From Acidobacteriota bacterium (GTDB lineage Bacteria; Acidobacteriota; HRBIN11): a DNA stretch of 16,533 nucleotides. This document shows, one piece after another, positions 13,727-16,533 of the stretch. How positions within the stretch are numbered: position 1 is the stretch's first letter; every line of letters starts with the position of its first letter. The stretch is from NCBI GenBank assembly GCA_030550225.1, contig JAUQPV010000028.1:1-16533 (forward strand), given 5' to 3'. The position numbers were made by a program, and so were the translations under genes. The notes under the pieces are model-generated. The model had not been told where the DNA came from. It worked only from the letters and a program-made list of their open reading frames with translations, and ran no database searches.

Positions 13727-14287
13727 ATGCAAATTTCGACGAACGATTTCAAGACGGGTCTCAAGATCTTGTACAACAACGCCGTATGGGAAGTCATCGA
13801 ATTCCAGCACGTGAAGCCCGGTAAGGGCCAGGCCTTCGTCAAGACGCGCCTCAAGAATATGGCCACGGGCCAGGTCCTGGACGTCAATTTCCGGGCTGGC
13901 GACATGGTCGACGTCGCCGACGTCGAAGAACGGCCCATGCAGTTCCTGTACCGGCAGGGAGACAATTACGTCTTTATGGACCTGGAGACTTACGATCAGA
14001 TCGCGGCGACGGCCGCTCAGGTCGGGGACGCCGCCCGTTTCCTGAAGGAAGGCATCGAGGTCACGATGTTCCTTTATGAGAGTCGGCCCCTGAGCCTGGT
14101 CCTCCCGAAGGCCGTCACCCTCCGGGTCGTCCGGACGGACCCCGGCGTGCGGGGCGACACGGCCGCCGGGGGAAGTAAGCCCGCCGTCCTGGAGACAGGC
14201 GCCGTCGTCCAGGTTCCCCTCTTCATCCAAGAGGGCGAGGAGGTGCTCATCGACACCCGGACTGGCGAATACCTTGGGCGGGGTTGA
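13727..14287 (+). CDS. efp: Elongation factor P
   Basis: EF-P binds between the P and E sites of the ribosome and relieves stalling at polyproline stretches. The 186-residue length is standard. The three-domain pattern is clear: the N-terminal KOW-like domain with ISTNDFKTGLKI and the loop HVKPGKGQAF, whose tip Lys (K33) is the position modified in many bacteria; then the OB domain with QFLYRQGDNYVFMDLETYDQ; then the C-terminal OB domain with LPKAVTLRVVRTDPG, VQVPLFIQEGEEVLIDTRTG and a short end. The start is ATG 13727, with a GGGGGGAG run 6-13 bases upstream. A longer reading from 13661 would translate the repeat array. No EpmA/EpmB or rhamnosyl-transferase gene is in view. The stop overlaps the accB start region, so the two are co-transcribed. 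Confidence 0.97.
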   Translation: MQISTNDFKTGLKILYNNAVWEVIEFQHVKPGKGQAFVKTRLKNMATGQVLDVNFRAGDMVDVADVEERPMQFLYRQGDNYVFMDLETYDQIAATAAQVGDAARFLKEGIEVTMFLYESRPLSLVLPKAVTLRVVRTDPGVRGDTAAGGSKPAVLETGAVVQVPLFIQEGEEVLIDTRTGEYLGRG

Positions 14288-14289
14288 AG

Positions 14290-14886
14290 ATGGTCACTGT
14301 CAAGAGGTCGGAACGCACGTCCCGCCGTCGCCTGCCGTTTGACATCGAAGCCATCCAGCGCCTGATCGAGCTCCTCGTCCAATATAAGGTCGGCGAATTC
14401 GAATACAGCGAGGGCGACGTCCGCATCCGCATCGTCCAGCAGGGCAACCTGACGAGGAATCCACCCGAGTCCGTCCCCTCGTGGTTCCTCCCGTGGCTGA
14501 CGTCGGCGGCCTCGGCCCCGACGCCGCCGTCGGTCCCGGCGACTCCGGCGCCGACGTCGGTGCCCGAGCCCGTGACCGCTGAAACGCCGGCTCCGGCGCC
14601 GCCCCCGGAAAGGCCCGAAGCTGAGACGCCCCTTCACTATATCCGTTCCCCCATCGTGGGGACCTTCTACCGGTCGTCGTCTCCGGACGCCCCACCCTTC
14701 GTCGAGGTCGGGAGCCGGGTCCGCAAGGGTCAGACGGTCTGCATCATCGAGGCGATGAAGATCATGAACGAAATCCAGAGCGACGTGGACGGTGAGGTCG
14801 TCGCCATCTATGTCGAAAACGGCACGCCCGTCGAGTACGGAGCCCAGCTCATGGCGATCCGCCCGACCTCGACTGTCGAGGAATGA
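14290..14886 (+). CDS. accB: Biotin carboxyl carrier protein of acetyl-CoA carboxylase
   Basis: AccB carries biotin between the biotin carboxylase and carboxyltransferase subunits of acetyl-CoA carboxylase, the first committed step of fatty acid synthesis. The 198-residue protein has an N-terminal helical domain (FDIEAIQRLIELLVQYKVGE) and an Ala/Pro/Thr-rich flexible linker (about 70-115). The biotinyl domain follows, with SPIVGTFYRSSSPDAPPFV, G..VRKGQTVCIIEAMKIMNE and biotin-accepting K157. The length and N-terminal domain favour AccB over a decarboxylase or pyruvate carboxylase carrier. ATG 14290 is three bases after the efp stop, with GGGG six bases upstream. A TTG at 14284 overlapping the efp stop would add two residues. 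The efp-accB pair is common, but accC does not follow. Confidence 0.93.
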   Translation: MVTVKRSERTSRRRLPFDIEAIQRLIELLVQYKVGEFEYSEGDVRIRIVQQGNLTRNPPESVPSWFLPWLTSAASAPTPPSVPATPAPTSVPEPVTAETPAPAPPPERPEAETPLHYIRSPIVGTFYRSSSPDAPPFVEVGSRVRKGQTVCIIEAMKIMNEIQSDVDGEVVAIYVENGTPVEYGAQLMAIRPTSTVEE

Positions 14887-14990
14887 ACCTACCCGCGCCG
14901 GTCGGTTCGTGAGAATGACGTCCACCCTTGTGACGATAGGACGGGGTTCAGCCAAAAGCCGACGCCGAAGCAAGGTGGCCAGGACCGGCT

Positions 14991-15022
14991 TCATCACGTC
15001 GTCATGACGTCACGTCATCACG
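14991..15022 (+). promoter_or_regulatory. Cluster of overlapping palindromes upstream of the epimerase gene
   Basis: CGTCATGACG (15000-15009) and TGACGTCA (15005-15012) are perfect overlapping palindromes. TCATCACG occurs directly repeated at 14991-14998 and 15015-15022, on either side. The cluster lies 9-40 bases before the epimerase start and looks like an operator or promoter-proximal site. Another ATGACGTC occurs near 14916. The remaining part of the accB-epimerase gap (14887-14990) shows nothing else recognisable. Confidence 0.35.
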
Positions 15023-15030
15023 GCTATACG

Positions 15031-16050
15031 ATGGAACGGGTTTTCGTGACAGGCGGTACGGGCTTCATCGGCCGCCACCTCCTGGAGGCCTTGGTGGCTC
15101 GGGGGTACGCCGTGCGGGCGCTGACCCGCCGGGACCCGCCCGCGACGTCCCCTCCGGGCCTCGAGTGGGTCCTCGGCCGCTTGGAAGACCCGGCGACCCT
15201 CCGGACGGCCCTGGACGGCTGTAGCGGCGTCATCCATCTGGCCGGCCTCGTGCAGGCCCGCACGCCCGAGGAATTCTTCCATGTCAACGCCGACGGGACG
15301 GCCCGCCTCGTCGAGGCCGTCGCCCAGACGGGCCGATCCATGCGGCTCATCTACATCAGTAGCCTCGCCGCCGTCGGACCCGCCCAGGACGCGGACGCCG
15401 TCGATGAGACGACACCGCCCCACCCTGTGTCGCCCTACGGCGAGAGTAAACTCCGCGGCGAAGCCTACGTCCAGCAGGCCCCGCCGTCGGTCGCCTGGAC
15501 AATCCTGCGGCCGCCCGTCGTCTACGGTCCTGGCGACCGAGCCGTCCTGCCGTACTTCCGGATGGCCGCCCGGGGATGGCACGTCTTCCTTGGGTCGCCC
15601 GACCGGCAGTTCAGCTTGATTTACGTCAAGGACCTCGTCGAGGGGATCCTGCACGTGTACGCATGTGAGCGGACCCACCGGGAGGTCTACTTCATCGCCG
15701 ACCCCGTCGTCTACACGTGGCGAGACGTCGCCGAGACGATGACCCGCTTGTACGGGTTCGACCGACCGCGCCGGGTCACGGTCCCGACGTGGGTCCTGTG
15801 GGGGATAGCTGTCCTGCTCGAAGCATGGAGCGCCCTCCGGGGACGGCCCACGTTCTTTGACCGGGACAAGCTTCAGGAGTTATTGGAACCCCGATGGGTC
15901 TGCCGAGTCGATAAAATCATCGAGCATACGGGCTTCCGGCCCCGGTATACTCTGGCCGATGGATTCCGGGAAACTATCGAGTGGTACGTTGCCCATGGGT
16001 GGATACCGAATGTTCGACGACCCGTCCAGGTCCCGCTCTCCGGCGGATGA
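15031..16050 (+). CDS. NAD(P)-dependent epimerase/dehydratase (extended SDR)
   Basis: The 339-residue protein has an N-terminal Rossmann fold with TGGTGFIG at residues 7-14, an acidic/Arg region after beta-2 (ALTRRD), GVIHLAGLV, and the catalytic set S110/S111 (YISSLAAVG) and Y136-x3-K140 in SPYGESK. ILRPPVVYGPGDRAVLP and FSLIYVKDLVEGI are extended-SDR substrate-side motifs. Members act on nucleotide sugars, sterol-like or polyketide/aldehyde substrates in the cytoplasm or at the membrane. The hydrophobic patch VPTWVLWGIAVLLEA at about 250-265 recalls the 3-beta-HSD/NDUFA9-like branch. ATG 15031 is chosen because the fold starts directly there; ATG 15004 would add nine residues. Neither has a clear SD. 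The downstream membrane-protein gene overlaps it by 41 bases, suggesting a joint role in lipid or envelope chemistry (inference). Confidence 0.85.
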   Translation: MERVFVTGGTGFIGRHLLEALVARGYAVRALTRRDPPATSPPGLEWVLGRLEDPATLRTALDGCSGVIHLAGLVQARTPEEFFHVNADGTARLVEAVAQTGRSMRLIYISSLAAVGPAQDADAVDETTPPHPVSPYGESKLRGEAYVQQAPPSVAWTILRPPVVYGPGDRAVLPYFRMAARGWHVFLGSPDRQFSLIYVKDLVEGILHVYACERTHREVYFIADPVVYTWRDVAETMTRLYGFDRPRRVTVPTWVLWGIAVLLEAWSALRGRPTFFDRDKLQELLEPRWVCRVDKIIEHTGFRPRYTLADGFRETIEWYVAHGWIPNVRRPVQVPLSGG

Positions 16051-16533
16051 CGTCGGCGTCCTGACACGGCATCCCGGCGTGGACGGCTTGGTCGTCGCCT
16101 ACTTGGCCTTCACGTCAGGCATCTACTGGCGGCACGGGTGGCCATCCGAGACTCACCTCTTCCTGTTCGGCCTCCATTGGGTAGGCATCCTCGCCATCGC
16201 CGCCGTCCGGCGGTTCCTCTTGCGCCGACCCCCGGAGACGTGGGGGTGGCTTCGATTTTTGCATGCGTGGTATCCGGCGATGATCCTGCCCTTCGTCTAT
16301 CGGGAGCTGGCCGTCCTGAACCGGATCGTCACAGACCGCTATTACGATGACGTAGTCTTGCGGTGGGAGGCCTGGCTCTTCCGCGGGTTTCCCGTCCTTG
16401 GATTCAGCCGATGGGTCGCCCATCCCTGGGTGTCTGAACTCCTCCACTTCGGCTACGTCAGCTACTACACGATGATCCCGGCCCTGGGCCTGACGCTGTA
16501 CCTGACCCGCCGGTACCGGGCCTTCCAGGCGTA
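16010..16533 (+). CDS. PAP2_3-type membrane phosphatase/transferase, N-terminal part (cut by window end)
   Basis: An open frame runs from ATG 16010 through the right edge without a stop, giving 174 residues. GGTGG a few bases upstream (around 15998) supports the start; ATG 15995 in frame is an alternative. After about 25 polar residues come membrane segments: VVAYLAFTSGIYW, HLFLFGLHWVGILAIAAV, FLHAWYPAMILPFVY, and ELLHFGYVSYYTMIPALGLT. The pattern (YRELAVLNRIV near a D-rich bend, WEAWLFRGFPV, then LLHFGYVSYY) resembles PAP2_3 proteins such as inositol-phosphorylceramide-synthase-like phosphatases. The catalytic KxxxxxxRP/SGH-type motifs would lie beyond the window, so activity cannot be confirmed. 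It overlaps the epimerase end in another frame, a sign of translational coupling. Confidence 0.65.
   Translation, partial: MFDDPSRSRSPADDVGVLTRHPGVDGLVVAYLAFTSGIYWRHGWPSETHLFLFGLHWVGILAIAAVRRFLLRRPPETWGWLRFLHAWYPAMILPFVYRELAVLNRIVTDRYYDDVVLRWEAWLFRGFPVLGFSRWVAHPWVSELLHFGYVSYYTMIPALGLTLYLTRRYRAFQA

Noticed and set aside
14074..14997. Minus-strand 307-codon frame opposite efp and accB
   Set aside because: Both sense genes are unmistakable; the antisense product is Arg/Gly low complexity derived from the accB Ala/Pro linker.

Overview
The window is a GC-rich bacterial chromosome segment (above 60% G+C by eye). It carries ten intact genes, one broken gene and one gene cut by the right edge. A TamB/AsmA-like envelope protein implies a diderm (Gram-negative-type) cell. 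A DivIVA-type coiled-coil protein and type IV pilus/type II secretion motor genes are also present. The style (GC-rich, many CGG/GTC/GCC codons, a 'four helix suffix' gene with a DRS-type repeat, every spacer filled with 7-8 bp repeats) recalls uncultured Acidobacteriota-like or hot-spring candidate-phylum genomes. That assignment is inference and was not tested.

Left part, minus strand (1-6180): divIVA overlaps hutI (imidazolonepropionase) by ATGA and forms a two-gene unit. A 294 bp spacer full of short tandem repeats follows, then a very large tamB-like gene. Middle (6181-6918): a decayed four-helix-suffix gene on the plus strand, with a clear one-base frameshift near 6655 and a probable internal deletion. 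It lies between the divergent tamB and pilC genes. Right part, plus strand (6919-16533): pilC/gspF, pilB/gspE, a PilM-like protein, pgk (phosphoglycerate kinase), an M20 carboxypeptidase-G2-like hydrolase, efp (elongation factor P), accB (biotin carboxyl carrier protein), an extended-SDR NAD-dependent epimerase, and the start of a PAP2_3-type membrane phosphatase/transferase overlapping the epimerase.

Functionally, pilC, pilB and the PilM-like protein belong to a pilus or secretion motor platform. efp-accB is a common housekeeping pair, but the usual accC partner does not follow. hutI stands apart from other histidine-utilisation genes. pgk and the M20 enzyme look like single genes placed in between.

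The most striking feature is non-coding. Nearly every spacer longer than 50 bp is built from degenerate tandem units of 7 or 8 bp, with a different unit in most spacers. The strand that is pyrimidine-rich is the sense strand of the gene that follows. Several arrays pair with a complementary array across the spacer or across a whole gene (hutI-divIVA, the M20 gene), so they could fold into long hairpins. No tRNA, rRNA, CRISPR, transposase or convincing U-tract terminator was seen.
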